Shown here piece by piece: positions 17,147-24,923 of a DNA stretch of 58,015 nt. Every line of letters starts with the position of its first letter. Position 1 is the first letter of the stretch. Under the pieces are notes generated by a model. It was given only the letters and a program-made list of their open reading frames with translations, had not been told where the DNA came from and made no database searches. Origin of the DNA: Streptomyces bambusae (lineage in GTDB: Bacteria > Actinomycetota > Actinomycetes > Streptomycetales > Streptomycetaceae); NCBI RefSeq assembly GCF_019400985.1, contig NZ_WTFF01000011.1, positions 1-58,015 on the forward strand. The letters are read 5' to 3'. A program made the position numbers and the translations under genes.

Positions 17147-18550
17147 TCAGTCCCGCAGGACCTTCACGGCCCGGTCGAAGGCCGAGTCCTTGTTCCGGTC
17201 GAACTCCTCCGTGGTGAAGACCGGCTCGGTGAGGTGCGGCGGGATGCCCGCGCCGTCGAAGGTCCTGCCCGACCGGGTCAGCAGCTCCTCGTTCGGCAGC
17301 CAGACCGACATGCCGTTGGGGAGCTTGCGCACCATGACGTCCGAGAAGACGCCCTGCGTGGGCTGCCCGATCCGCACGGTCCGGCCGGGCCGGTCCATGA
17401 GGGCCTGGGTGAAGGTCTCTCCCGCGCTGACGGTGGAGCCGCCGGTCAGTACGGCGACCGGTCCGGTGTAGCGGGGGCCCTGGGCGGGCGTGACGTACAG
17501 GGGCTGGGGGCGCGTGTGCCGGGTGGGGTCCGCGGGATCGTTGCGGGCCCGCTTGGAGTAGGCGAGGTAGGGGGTGTCGGTCAGCCGCCCGGCGAGGTGG
17601 AGCCCCATGGCGTCGGAACCGCCGCCGTTGATCCGCAGGTCGATGACCAGGCCTTTCAGGTGCCGGGTGCGCTCCTGGCCGAGGATCGTGTCCAGCGCCT
17701 TGTCGAGCTCGGCCAGCTCGGCGGCGTAGGAGGCCTCGTCGCCCGCGTAGCCGCCGAAGCCGGAGATCCGCAGGTATCCCTGCCCGCCGGGGAGGTCGGC
17801 GTAGGTGATCCGCCCGGCGGCGAAGTCCTGGAGGTTCCGGGCGTTCTTGAGGTCGCGCTCCACCACGAACTTCTTGACCTCGGCGTCAAGCTTGTCGGGC
17901 CGGACGGTGCCGGGGCGGACCTGCGCGAAGACCCGGTCGGGAATGCCGTTGCCGTCGGCGTCGACGTCCAGGACGGCGACGTGGGCATCGTGGAGCGGCT
18001 CGACCATCTTGCTGAAGACGGCGAAGAGTTCGTCCGGGGTCGTCCCTTCGTGGACCGTGGGCCGGTACCGGTCGCGTACGGCGTGCCAGTCGATGCCCTT
18101 GGCGGCGAAGAAGGGGTAGTTCTCCTCGAAGGACTGCCAGAAGACGTCGAAGGAGGCGAGCGGTCCCCCGGGGGAGGAACGCGTGCAGGCGTCGGGCAGT
18201 TCCGACATCCGGCGCAGGTTCCGTTCGCCGACGTCGCCGTCGAGCCGTACGGAGGCGCGGTCGCGGTCCCCGCGGGTGCGCACGGTGAGGACGGTGCGTC
18301 CGGGCGTGGTGTAGGCGCCGGGGCCGGTCCGCCGCGCGGTGTCGCCCGCGATGCAGCTGACGGCGGTGGTCTGGTACTCCTGGAGGGTTCCGTCCCGGAT
18401 GGACAGCACAGTGCCGTAGCCGTCGGTGCGCCAGATTCCGTCGGTGGCCGGCTGGTGGGCGGTGGCGGCCGGCGCGGCTGCGCCGACGAGGGCCAGGGCG
18501 ACGGCAGTGGCCAGGGCGGTGGCTGTGGCTGTGGCTGTGACGATGCGCAC
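17147..18550 (-). CDS. Secreted S41-family (tail-specific-type) serine peptidase
   Basis: The 467-residue protein has an N-terminal signal peptide (residues ~1-31, Ala-X-Ala end before HQPATDG). The core matches S41 peptidases: 'LKGLVIDLRINGGGSDAMG' and the serine-containing 'LTGGSTVSAGETFTQAL', where the Ser after Val is the expected nucleophile of the Ser/Lys dyad family. An upstream segment 'VEPLHDAHVAVLD' is also typical. No clear PDZ domain is visible. The GTG start follows AGAAGG in the transcript. It would be exported and act outside the cell; substrates cannot be inferred. Confidence 0.88.
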   Translation of the reverse strand: MRIVTATATATALATAVALALVGAAAPAATAHQPATDGIWRTDGYGTVLSIRDGTLQEYQTTAVSCIAGDTARRTGPGAYTTPGRTVLTVRTRGDRDRASVRLDGDVGERNLRRMSELPDACTRSSPGGPLASFDVFWQSFEENYPFFAAKGIDWHAVRDRYRPTVHEGTTPDELFAVFSKMVEPLHDAHVAVLDVDADGNGIPDRVFAQVRPGTVRPDKLDAEVKKFVVERDLKNARNLQDFAAGRITYADLPGGQGYLRISGFGGYAGDEASYAAELAELDKALDTILGQERTRHLKGLVIDLRINGGGSDAMGLHLAGRLTDTPYLAYSKRARNDPADPTRHTRPQPLYVTPAQGPRYTGPVAVLTGGSTVSAGETFTQALMDRPGRTVRIGQPTQGVFSDVMVRKLPNGMSVWLPNEELLTRSGRTFDGAGIPPHLTEPVFTTEEFDRNKDSAFDRAVKVLRD

Positions 18551-18703
18551 GTTCTTGCCTTCTCTGTAGGCGACTTGCTCGGTACCGCCCCACCGTCGCC
18601 GACACCGGACCCCCGGGCCATCCGGCTGCCCGGCCGTTCGAGGGTGGGGCCAGCCCCCGCTACCCGCGGTACCCGCAGCAACCCGGGACCACCACGCACC
18701 TGG

Positions 18704-19048
18704 CTAGGCCGGCTCCGCGGTCTCCGGGAGCCGGTGGCGGCTGCCCCACGCCCCCAGGGGTTCCATGGCGGTGTTGAGGTCCTCGCCGACGGGGGTCAGG
18801 GAGTACTCGACGCGGGGCGGGACCTCGTCGTAGGCCTCGCGGTGGATCAGGCCGTCCGTCTCCAGCTCGCGCAGCTGCGCCGCGAGCACCTTCTCCGACA
18901 CGCCCGGGACGAGCCGGCGGAGCTCACCGAAGCGGCGCGGCCGCTGCGACAGCTCCCACAGGATCGACACCTTCCACTTGCCGTCGATCACGGACATCGC
19001 CGCCGCGATCCCGCAGTGGTCCGCGCCGGGCCTTCGCGTCACCGTCAT
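18704..19048 (-). CDS. HxlR-family transcriptional regulator
   Basis: The 114-residue protein is a single winged-helix domain of the HxlR/YodB type, beginning with the conserved Cys12-containing 'HCGIAAAMSVIDGKWK' and followed by 'RRFGELRRLVPGVSEKVL' (recognition helix) and 'YSLTPVGEDL'. The single early Cys is the redox or electrophile-sensing residue in characterised relatives. It is divergently transcribed from the imine-reductase-like gene and probably controls it and itself. A GGGGAG ribosome-binding site precedes the ATG. Confidence 0.9.
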   Translation of the reverse strand: MTVTRRPGADHCGIAAAMSVIDGKWKVSILWELSQRPRRFGELRRLVPGVSEKVLAAQLRELETDGLIHREAYDEVPPRVEYSLTPVGEDLNTAMEPLGAWGSRHRLPETAEPA

Positions 19049-19098
19049 CGCACACGCTCCCCACCTGCTCGCTCACTTCGGGGTAACCACCCACCTCG

Positions 19099-19110
19099 AA
19101 GTGCGTACTT
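19099..19110. promoter_or_regulatory. Candidate HxlR operator
   Basis: AAGTGCGTACTT at 19099-19110 has AAGT/ACTT dyad arms. It lies in the 96-bp gap between the HxlR gene and the divergent oxidoreductase, where an autoregulatory site is expected for this family. The symmetry is short, so the call is tentative. Confidence 0.35.
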
Positions 19111-19144
19111 GATCACCATCATGCCTGCCAACAGGGTTAATGCC

Positions 19145-20077
19145 ATGACTGACGCCATGACTGACACGACGACCGACGCCATGTCCGACACCGACACCGA
19201 CGCAGCGCAGCGTCCCCTGACCCTGCTCGGCCTCGGTGACATGGGCACCGCCCTGGCCCGTACCTGGCTGGCCGCCGGCCACCCCGTCACCGTCTGGAAC
19301 CGTACCGCCGCCAAGGCACAGGCCCTCGCCGGCGCGGGCGCGAGCGTCGCCGCCGACGCCGCCGAGGCCGTCGCCGCGAACGACCTCGTGGTCGTGTGCT
19401 TGCTGGACGACACCAGCGTCGGCACGGCCCTGGACGGCATCGACCTGACCGGCAAGGACCTGGTCAACCTCACCACCGGTACGCCCGCCGAGGGCCGGGA
19501 GCGCGCCGCCTGGGCGGCGCAGCGCGGCGCGCGGTTCGTGGACGGCGGCATCATGGCCACGCCGGACATGATCGGCGCGCCCGAGACCGGCGGCTACATC
19601 TTCTACAGCGGCTCCCAGGCTCTCTTCGAGGCCCACCGGACCGTCCTGGAGGTCCCGGCCGGGGCCCGCTTCGTCGGAACGGACCCCGGGCACGCCGCAC
19701 TGCACGACGTGGCGCTGCTGAGTGGTATGTACGGCCTGTTCGCCGGCATCTCGCACGCCTTCGCCCTGATCGACGGCGAGGACATCGCCCCGAAGGACCT
19801 GGCGCCGCTGCTGTCGGAGTGGCTGGTGGCCATGGGGTTCTTCGTGGCGAACGCCGCGGAGCGGCTGACCTCCGGGGACCTCACCACCGGCGTCGTGTCC
19901 AACCTCGCCATGCAGGTCGCGGCCAGCGGGACACTGCTGCGCACCGCCGAGGAGCAGGGCGTCAGCGCGGAACTGATCCGCCCCTACCTCGACCTGATGC
20001 GGCGCCGGCTGGAGGCCGACGAGGCCGCGCACGGCGGGGAGGACACGTCGGGGGTGATCACCCTGCTGAAGCGGTAG
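19145..20077 (+). CDS. NAD(P)-dependent oxidoreductase, imine-reductase / 6PGDH-like
   Basis: The protein (310 residues from ATG 19145, 318 from ATG 19121) begins with a Met/Thr/Asp-rich stretch, then the Rossmann motif 'LTLLGLGDMGTALARTWL' with 'VTVWNRTAAKAQ' after the second strand, which suggests NADPH preference. 'DLVNLTTGTPAEGRERA' and 'FVDGGIMATPDMIG' are hallmarks of the beta-hydroxyacid-dehydrogenase/imine-reductase family; the C-terminal helical domain is complete. Such enzymes reduce cyclic imines or related ketones. The divergent HxlR gene suggests induction by a reactive compound. ATG 19145 is favoured because AGGG lies upstream. It overlaps the convergent nitroreductase-like gene by 20 bp. 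Confidence 0.85.
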   Translation: MTDAMTDTTTDAMSDTDTDAAQRPLTLLGLGDMGTALARTWLAAGHPVTVWNRTAAKAQALAGAGASVAADAAEAVAANDLVVVCLLDDTSVGTALDGIDLTGKDLVNLTTGTPAEGRERAAWAAQRGARFVDGGIMATPDMIGAPETGGYIFYSGSQALFEAHRTVLEVPAGARFVGTDPGHAALHDVALLSGMYGLFAGISHAFALIDGEDIAPKDLAPLLSEWLVAMGFFVANAAERLTSGDLTTGVVSNLAMQVAASGTLLRTAEEQGVSAELIRPYLDLMRRRLEADEAAHGGEDTSGVITLLKR

Positions 20078-20711
20078 CGCCGGCCGGCTCCAGGGGCGCG
20101 GGCGTGACGAGCACCAGGGGGATCCGCCGCTCCGTCGCCTCGCGGTACGCCGCGTACGAGGGCATCGCCGCCACCACCCTCGGCCACAGCCGCTCGGCCT
20201 CCGCCGGGGTGGCCACGCGCGCGACCGCCGCGAAGGTCCCGGTGCCGACCTGGAGGGTGACGGCCGGGTCCGCGAGCAGGTTCAGGTACCAGGCCGGGTG
20301 CCGGTCGGCGCCCGCGGCGGACGCCGTCAGCACGTACGCCTCCGCGTCCCGCACGTAGGCGAGTGCCGTGCGGCGCAGCCGTCCCGAGCGGCGGCCGCGC
20401 GTGGTCAGCAGCAGGTCGCTGATGCCGGGGCGAGGCTGCCCGCCCGTTTCCAGGAAGCGTCGGATGTGGTCGGCGACCAACGGGTCGGGGCTGTCCGTCA
20501 CGGGCTCGCCCCAGGCGGGGAGCCCGGCCGCGGTCGCGGCGGGGGTCCCGTCCGTGGCTTCGGCGGGGGTCCTGTCCGTGGCTTCGGCGGGGGTCCTGTC
20601 CGTGGCTTCGGCGGGGGTCCTGTCCGTGGCCTCGGCGGGGGATCCTGGCTGCGGCCTCTGCGGGGGCCCGGCGGCGGTCGCGACCTCGCGCTCGGCTTTC
20701 GTAGCGCTCAC
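20058..20711 (-). CDS. F420-dependent nitroreductase (Ddn/DUF385)-family protein with repeat N-terminus
   Basis: The 217-residue protein ends in a Ddn-like split-barrel domain: 'LLLTTRGRRSGRLRRTAL', 'YVLTASAAGADRHPAWYLNL' and 'PAVTLQVGTG' match actinobacterial deazaflavin-dependent nitroreductases closely. Members use F420H2 or act as quinone reductases. Residues ~25-58 are four 8-residue repeats of the type PAEATDRT, encoded by 24-bp DNA repeats, forming an unstructured leader. The GTG start overlaps the stop of the NmrA-like gene (GTGA), so the two form an operon under the palindrome at 21410. Its 3' end overlaps the convergent oxidoreductase by 20 bp. Confidence 0.85.
   Translation of the reverse strand: MSATKAEREVATAAGPPQRPQPGSPAEATDRTPAEATDRTPAEATDRTPAEATDGTPAATAAGLPAWGEPVTDSPDPLVADHIRRFLETGGQPRPGISDLLLTTRGRRSGRLRRTALAYVRDAEAYVLTASAAGADRHPAWYLNLLADPAVTLQVGTGTFAAVARVATPAEAERLWPRVVAAMPSYAAYREATERRIPLVLVTPAPLEPAGATASAG
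20550..20645. repeat. Four 24-bp in-frame tandem repeats
   Basis: Four copies of a 24-bp unit (GTCCGTGGCTTCGGCGGGGG followed by TCCT) start at 20550, 20574, 20598 and 20622; the last is slightly diverged. They lie inside the Ddn-like gene and encode the 8-residue PAEATDRT/G repeats. Copy number could vary without a frameshift. Confidence 0.9.
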
Positions 20712-21385
20712 GGCTGGACCACTCCCGCGTGCGCCGCGTGCACCGTCGGTTGCTGGACCTCGTCCAGCACCGCCCGCGCGAAGTCCGCGGGAGCGATCCG
20801 GTGGCCGGCGTCGGCCGCCGCGAAGCGGTACCCGCCCGTACCGGCGGCGTCGTGGTCGAAGTCTCCTGAGGGGCTCACCACCGCCCAGTCCAGGCCGGCG
20901 GGCGCCGCCGCGGCGAGCGCCTCGGTGCCGGCGCCGTGCCCGGCGGAGAACTCCCGCCACTCCTGCGGGTATCCCGGGGTGTCCATCAGCAACGCCCCCG
21001 AGTCCGTCGCCAGTACGGAGGCCAGCCCCACCACGACCAGCCGGTCGACCCCCGCCCGCGACAGCCCCTCGGCCAGCGCCCGCGCCACGGCGGGGAAGAA
21101 CTCCCCGGGGACCGCCCGGCCGTCGTACACCGAGACCACCGCGGCCCGGTGGCCCGCCGCCAGCCGCGCCACGTCCACCGCCGAGGTCACGTCGCCCTCG
21201 GCACGGCCGGCCTCGGTGACCCGCAGCCCGCGCGACCGTGCCTCGGCGGCCACGGCCCGGCCGATCCGGCCCCGCGCTCCGAAGACGACGACCCCGTCGG
21301 GTCGGCCGCCGCTCTTGCTCGCGCTGTTGTTCCCGTCGTTGTTCCCGTCGTTGTCGTTGTTGTCGTTCTCGTTCGTCGTCGTCAT
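20708..21385 (-). CDS. NmrA-like NAD(P)-binding protein
   Basis: The 225-residue protein has an Asn/Asp-rich low-complexity start (residues ~4-24), then a Rossmann motif 'VVVFGARGRIGRAVAAEA', followed by 'VVSVYDGRAVPG', 'GVDRLVVVGLAS' and 'DWAVVSPSGDF', as in NmrA/atypical-SDR proteins (NAD(P)H-binding domain PF13460). These reduce quinones or sense cofactor ratios; the active-site Tyr/Lys pair of classical SDRs is not evident. It heads a two-gene operon with the Ddn-like nitroreductase and is divergent from an HxlR gene. The ATG lies 7 nt after TACGGT, so its mRNA is probably leaderless. Confidence 0.82.
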   Translation of the reverse strand: MTTTNENDNNDNDGNNDGNNSASKSGGRPDGVVVFGARGRIGRAVAAEARSRGLRVTEAGRAEGDVTSAVDVARLAAGHRAAVVSVYDGRAVPGEFFPAVARALAEGLSRAGVDRLVVVGLASVLATDSGALLMDTPGYPQEWREFSAGHGAGTEALAAAAPAGLDWAVVSPSGDFDHDAAGTGGYRFAAADAGHRIAPADFARAVLDEVQQPTVHAAHAGVVQP

Positions 21386-21392
21386 GGCGCCG

Positions 21393-21437
21393 ACCGTAGA
21401 AGAGGGCCTGGTATCCGATCGGATACCGGCCTACGGT
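21393..21437. promoter_or_regulatory. Divergent promoters around a perfect 18-bp operator palindrome
   Basis: GGTATCCGATCGGATACC at 21410-21427 is a perfect 18-bp palindrome. On the plus strand TACGGT (21432-21437) is followed after 7 nt by the HxlR ATG; on the minus strand TACGGT (21398-21393) is followed after 7 nt by the NmrA-like ATG. Both promoters therefore look leaderless and share one operator covering their -35 regions. Autorepression by the HxlR protein is the likely function. Confidence 0.75.
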
Positions 21438-21444
21438 GTAGATC

Positions 21445-21849
21445 ATGAACGAGCGGCCCCGCGAAGAACTGCCCTCCCTGGACCCGGAGATGTTCGACCC
21501 TGTCTGCCCGTCGCCCCTGGTGCCCTTCCGCGTGGGCGACAAGTGGGCGCCGTTGGTCCTGCGTTGTCTCGAAGGCGGACCGCGGCGGTTCTCGGAGCTG
21601 AAGGTCCCGCTGCGCGGCATCACGTCCAAGTCCTTGACGCACTCCCTGCGCGCCTTGGAGCGCGGCGGGTTCGTCGCCCGCACCGAGGAGCCGCTGCCGG
21701 AGCACGGCGTGTACTACGCGCTCACCGCGCTCGGCCGCGGCCTGCTCGGCCCGCTGGACGCCGCGTGCGCCTGGACCCGCGACCACTGGGACGAACTCAT
21801 CGACGCCCACGAGGAAGCCGCCCTCGCGTCCGCCGACAGGGGCGTGTGA
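21445..21849 (+). CDS. HxlR-family transcriptional regulator
   Basis: The 134-residue protein carries the HxlR winged helix: Cys21 in 'PVCPSPLVPFRVGDKW', 'RRFSELKVPLRGITSKSLTH' as the recognition region and 'YYALTALGRGLL' as the wing. It is divergent from the NmrA-like/Ddn-like operon, with the 18-bp palindrome between them, so it probably represses both directions until its Cys reacts with an electrophile or quinone. No Shine-Dalgarno sequence is present; a -10-like TACGGT ends 7 nt before the ATG, as for a leaderless transcript. Confidence 0.9.
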   Translation: MNERPREELPSLDPEMFDPVCPSPLVPFRVGDKWAPLVLRCLEGGPRRFSELKVPLRGITSKSLTHSLRALERGGFVARTEEPLPEHGVYYALTALGRGLLGPLDAACAWTRDHWDELIDAHEEAALASADRGV

Positions 21850-21981
21850 GCCTTCCGCACCCGCCGCAGTCTGCGGCGCGTAGCCGCCCGATTCCCGGCC
21901 CGACAATCTGCCGAGTCAACTGCCGGGCCGGCGCGGATGGTTGGCGCGGAGGCTGCTGGTGGGGTCGGCCGGAGCTACGTA

Positions 21982-23268
21982 GTGTCACATCGCATGATGC
22001 TCTTACGTCGCGCCGCGACGGTCGCCGTCCTCCTGGCCGGCGTCCTTCCGGCAGCAGTCTCCGCTCCCGCGCACGCGGCTGACGGCGCCTCCTGTGCCGG
22101 CTCCCCCTCCGCGCCCCTCGACCCCGAGCAGGCCCGTCTGGCCGATGGCCGTACCAGTGCCCTCGTGGAGCGGGCCGGGCTGGCGGGCTTCGTGCAGCGC
22201 TTCCCGGCCGCCCTGTGCGGCGCCCGCGGCCCGGCCGAAGCGGGCCGGGTGCTCGACGGGTGGGGCGAGGCCCTCTGGCAGGCCGCCGTACGACGGGCCC
22301 AGGGCCGGTGGGCCGGCGGCGATCTCGCGGCCGGCGACGACCGCCCGCTGTACTGGGCGCGGCTGGCGATGACGGCCGCCCTCGCCCGCTGGGAGCCCCG
22401 CTTCCCGGTGGACCGCCCGGCCCTCCGCTCGCGTTTCGAGGACGCCTCACGCGGCCTCAAGGACAACGGCTTCAGCGGCGCGCCCGGCGTACGGCGCGTG
22501 TTCATCAGCGGCTTCGACCCCTTCGGACTCGACACCGAGATACGCCGTGCCAACCCGTCCGGCTCGGCGGCCCTCCAGCTCAACGGCCGGCGCGTCACGC
22601 TCGCCGACGGCAGTACGGCCGAGATCCGCGCGGTCGTCCTCCCCGTGCGGTACTCCGACTTCGACGCGGGCATCGTGGAGCGGGCGTTCGCCCCGCGGCT
22701 GGCCGCCGGCAGCCGCGGCTCGGCGGACGTCATCACCACCGTCAGCCAGGGATACCCGGGGAAGTTCACCCTGGAGGCATGGGCGGGCCGCTCGCGCTCG
22801 GCGGACCCCTACCCCGACAACGCCCGCGCCCTGTCCGGGGGTACGCGTACGCATCCGGTGACCGCTCCCCGCCTCGGCCCGGGCCCGGAGTTCATCCCCA
22901 GCACTCTTCCGGCGGACGCCGTGACCGGCTCCGTACAGAACCCGTACCCGGTGTTGCTGAACACTTCCGTCACCGAGATACCGGCCGGCGGGACCGGCCC
23001 GGTCGACCGGGCGGACGGCCCGACTCCGGGGTCGCGGGCCGTGGCCGGCGGCGGGGGCGGCTACCTGTCCAACGAGGTCGCCTACCGCTCCAACCGGCTG
23101 CGTGGTGAGCTGGCCCCGCAGCTGCCCGGCGGCCACCTGCACACCCCCGTCCTGACCGGGCTCCCGGCGGATCCGCAGCTGCTGACCGGGCCCGAGTTCG
23201 AGCGCAACGAGAGCGCGATCGCCGCCGAGGTACGCGAGATCCTCGGGCACGCAGCCGTGCGGAGGTGA
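21982..23268 (+). CDS. Secreted pyroglutamyl-peptidase-I-like protein with Cys-to-Ser substitution
   Basis: The 428-residue protein starts at a GTG behind GGAG and has a signal peptide ending near 'APAHA' (~residue 31). Residues ~170-425 resemble peptidase C15: 'VFISGFDPFG' and 'RANPSGSAAL' match the N-terminal signature, and 'GKFTLEAWAGRSR' contains the expected Glu. The segment that holds the catalytic Cys (YLCN in known enzymes) reads 'GYLSNEVAYRSN', with Ser363 instead of Cys. The His-containing 'GGHLHTPVL' is present. The ~140-residue N-terminal region has no family I recognise. It may use a serine nucleophile or may be a non-catalytic binder. Confidence 0.78.
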   Translation: MSHRMMLLRRAATVAVLLAGVLPAAVSAPAHAADGASCAGSPSAPLDPEQARLADGRTSALVERAGLAGFVQRFPAALCGARGPAEAGRVLDGWGEALWQAAVRRAQGRWAGGDLAAGDDRPLYWARLAMTAALARWEPRFPVDRPALRSRFEDASRGLKDNGFSGAPGVRRVFISGFDPFGLDTEIRRANPSGSAALQLNGRRVTLADGSTAEIRAVVLPVRYSDFDAGIVERAFAPRLAAGSRGSADVITTVSQGYPGKFTLEAWAGRSRSADPYPDNARALSGGTRTHPVTAPRLGPGPEFIPSTLPADAVTGSVQNPYPVLLNTSVTEIPAGGTGPVDRADGPTPGSRAVAGGGGGYLSNEVAYRSNRLRGELAPQLPGGHLHTPVLTGLPADPQLLTGPEFERNESAIAAEVREILGHAAVRR

Positions 23269-23497
23269 CATCGCGGCCCTCCTGGCCGGCCGGCAGGAGG
23301 GCCGGACCGGCGCCCTTCCCACGGCTCGGTCGGGCAGCTCGGGCACCGAGCCGGGCAGCCGCTCTACCCCGCCACGCCCTTGATCACACCTGCCGGCGCC
23401 GAGGCCGCCAGCGGATGCGGGACCCACCCGGATGGGGGAAGCTGGCGGTGGCCGCGGCGTGGCCGTCGGCCGGGAACGGAAGGGTGAGGAGGGGTTC

Positions 23498-24040
23498 GTG
23501 AGCACGGTGGGAACCCGTCGGCACCCGTGCACGGGCGGGGCCGGGGTCGCGCGGACGACAGCACTGCTCTGCGGGGTGGTGGCACTGGTCGCCGCCACCG
23601 TTCCGGCCTCCGCGACCCAGGCCACATCCGCATCCGCATCCGCATCCACATCCGCATCGGCGTCCGCGTCCGCCCCCGCGTCCGCCCCCGTTCGGGACCC
23701 GGTCCCGGTCGTGGTCGTCGACTGCTTCGGCGCGCCACAGGTGCGCCCCGCGGATTACCTGCTGGCCTGCGGTGACGGGAACAACCGGCTCGTCGGACTG
23801 CGCTGGGACAGCTGGGGCGGGCAGACCGCGACGGCGTCCGGCACCGACATGGTCAACGACTGCCGGCCGTACTGCGCGGCGGGCCGCTTCCGCGCGTACC
23901 CGGTGGAGGTCACCCTGATCGCCCCGCAGGCCTGGCCCGAACGCCCCGGCACGCAGCGGTACACCTCGATACGCCTGGTCTTCCCGGAAGAGGCGCCTGC
24001 GCCGCTCCCCCACGACGTCACCTACAACCTCGTCTACTGA
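23498..24040 (+). CDS. Secreted protein of unknown function with Ser-Ala repeat linker
   Basis: The 180-residue product starts at a GTG preceded by GAGGAGGGG. It has a signal peptide (~residues 1-42) and then a 24-residue Ser/Ala/Thr/Pro repeat (TSASASASTSASASA) encoded by hexanucleotide repeats at ~23625-23690. The rest is a small globular domain with paired Cys residues ('VVDCFGAPQV', 'YLLACGDGNN', 'NDCRPYCAAGRF') and a 'LVGLRWDSWGGQ' motif common in small streptomycete secreted proteins. Probably disulphide-bonded and extracellular. No function is known to me. Confidence 0.78.
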   Translation: MSTVGTRRHPCTGGAGVARTTALLCGVVALVAATVPASATQATSASASASTSASASASAPASAPVRDPVPVVVVDCFGAPQVRPADYLLACGDGNNRLVGLRWDSWGGQTATASGTDMVNDCRPYCAAGRFRAYPVEVTLIAPQAWPERPGTQRYTSIRLVFPEEAPAPLPHDVTYNLVY

Positions 24041-24079
24041 CTCCGACGACTCCGACGACTCCGACGGAGCGGGCGGCCG

Positions 24080-24760
24080 TCAACGCGCACCGTAGCGGGC
24101 GGCGACCCCGTCGAGGATGAGCTGGAGTCCCTCGTCGAAGTGGGCGTCGTAGTCCTCGAAGATGTGCGTACCCGCGGACGCAGCGAGTGGGTAGTCGGCG
24201 AGCCGTTCACTGCGCTCGGCCACGTCATAGCCCTCCCGCCGCTCGCCCTGCACGGGGTGGACGCCCTGCTCCTCCGTGACGAAGCCCAGGGTGTAGGAGA
24301 ACGTCGTCACCAGGGCACGGACGGCCTGGGGGAGGTCGAAGCCCGCCTCGACCAGGGTCCTCAGCTGGGACTCCGAGTGTTCGGCGTGCTCGGTGCCGGT
24401 GAACCTGGATCCGCTGAAGACGCGCGCGCCGTCGCGGTAGGCGAGCAGGGCGCGCCGCAGGCCGCGGTTGTTGGCCAGCAGCATCTCTCGCCACGCCGGT
24501 CCGCCCGCGTCGGGCGCGGGGGACGGCGGGGCGGCCGTCATGCGCCGGAACATCTCGGTGGCCATCTCGTCGATGAGCTCCTGCTTGTTCTTGAAGTGCC
24601 AGTAGAGCGCGGGCGCCTTCACGTTCAGCTCGGTCGCGATGGCCCGCAGGGTGAGCTTCTCCAGCCCCGTCTCGTTCAGCAGGCGCAGCGCGGCCTCGGC
24701 GACAGACTCACGGCTCAGCGGCGACACGCGGGGCGCTGGGTGGTCGTGCTCGGGGGTCAT
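24080..24760 (-). CDS. TetR-family transcriptional repressor
   Basis: The 226-residue protein has the TetR N-terminal helix-turn-helix ('LTLRAIATELNVKAPALYWHF' region, residues ~35-55) and a C-terminal ligand-binding domain of the TetR_C type. 'VKAPALYWHFKNKQEL' resembles classical TetR. It is divergent from the FAD monooxygenase gene; two copies of CTTAAC-N3-GTTAAG lie between them and are the likely operators. The ligand may be the aromatic substrate of the monooxygenase. Start chosen at the ATG following GAGAAGG in the transcript. Confidence 0.9.
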   Translation of the reverse strand: MTPEHDHPAPRVSPLSRESVAEAALRLLNETGLEKLTLRAIATELNVKAPALYWHFKNKQELIDEMATEMFRRMTAAPPSPAPDAGGPAWREMLLANNRGLRRALLAYRDGARVFSGSRFTGTEHAEHSESQLRTLVEAGFDLPQAVRALVTTFSYTLGFVTEEQGVHPVQGERREGYDVAERSERLADYPLAASAGTHIFEDYDAHFDEGLQLILDGVAARYGAR

Positions 24761-24819
24761 CGCCTGCCTTCTCTCGGGATCCACGGATGTCCGACTCCGC
24801 CACATTCGGGGGTTGACAG

Positions 24820-24873
24820 CTTAACAGCGTTAAGGGCATTCTCGTGTCACAACCTTCCTTAACGTCGTTAAGG
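24820..24873. promoter_or_regulatory. Twin TetR operators
   Basis: CTTAACAGCGTTAAG (24820-24834) and CCTTAACGTCGTTAAGG (24857-24873) share the dyad CTTAAC-N3-GTTAAG, with centres 38 bp apart. A TTGACA at 24813-24818 precedes the first site. They occupy the divergent intergenic region of the TetR and FAD-monooxygenase genes, the usual place for autorepression and control of the target. Confidence 0.85.
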
Positions 24874-24923
24874 AGCGGAGTCGGGGGCGTACGGCGCGGC
24901 CACGGAGCGGACGGGAGACGACG

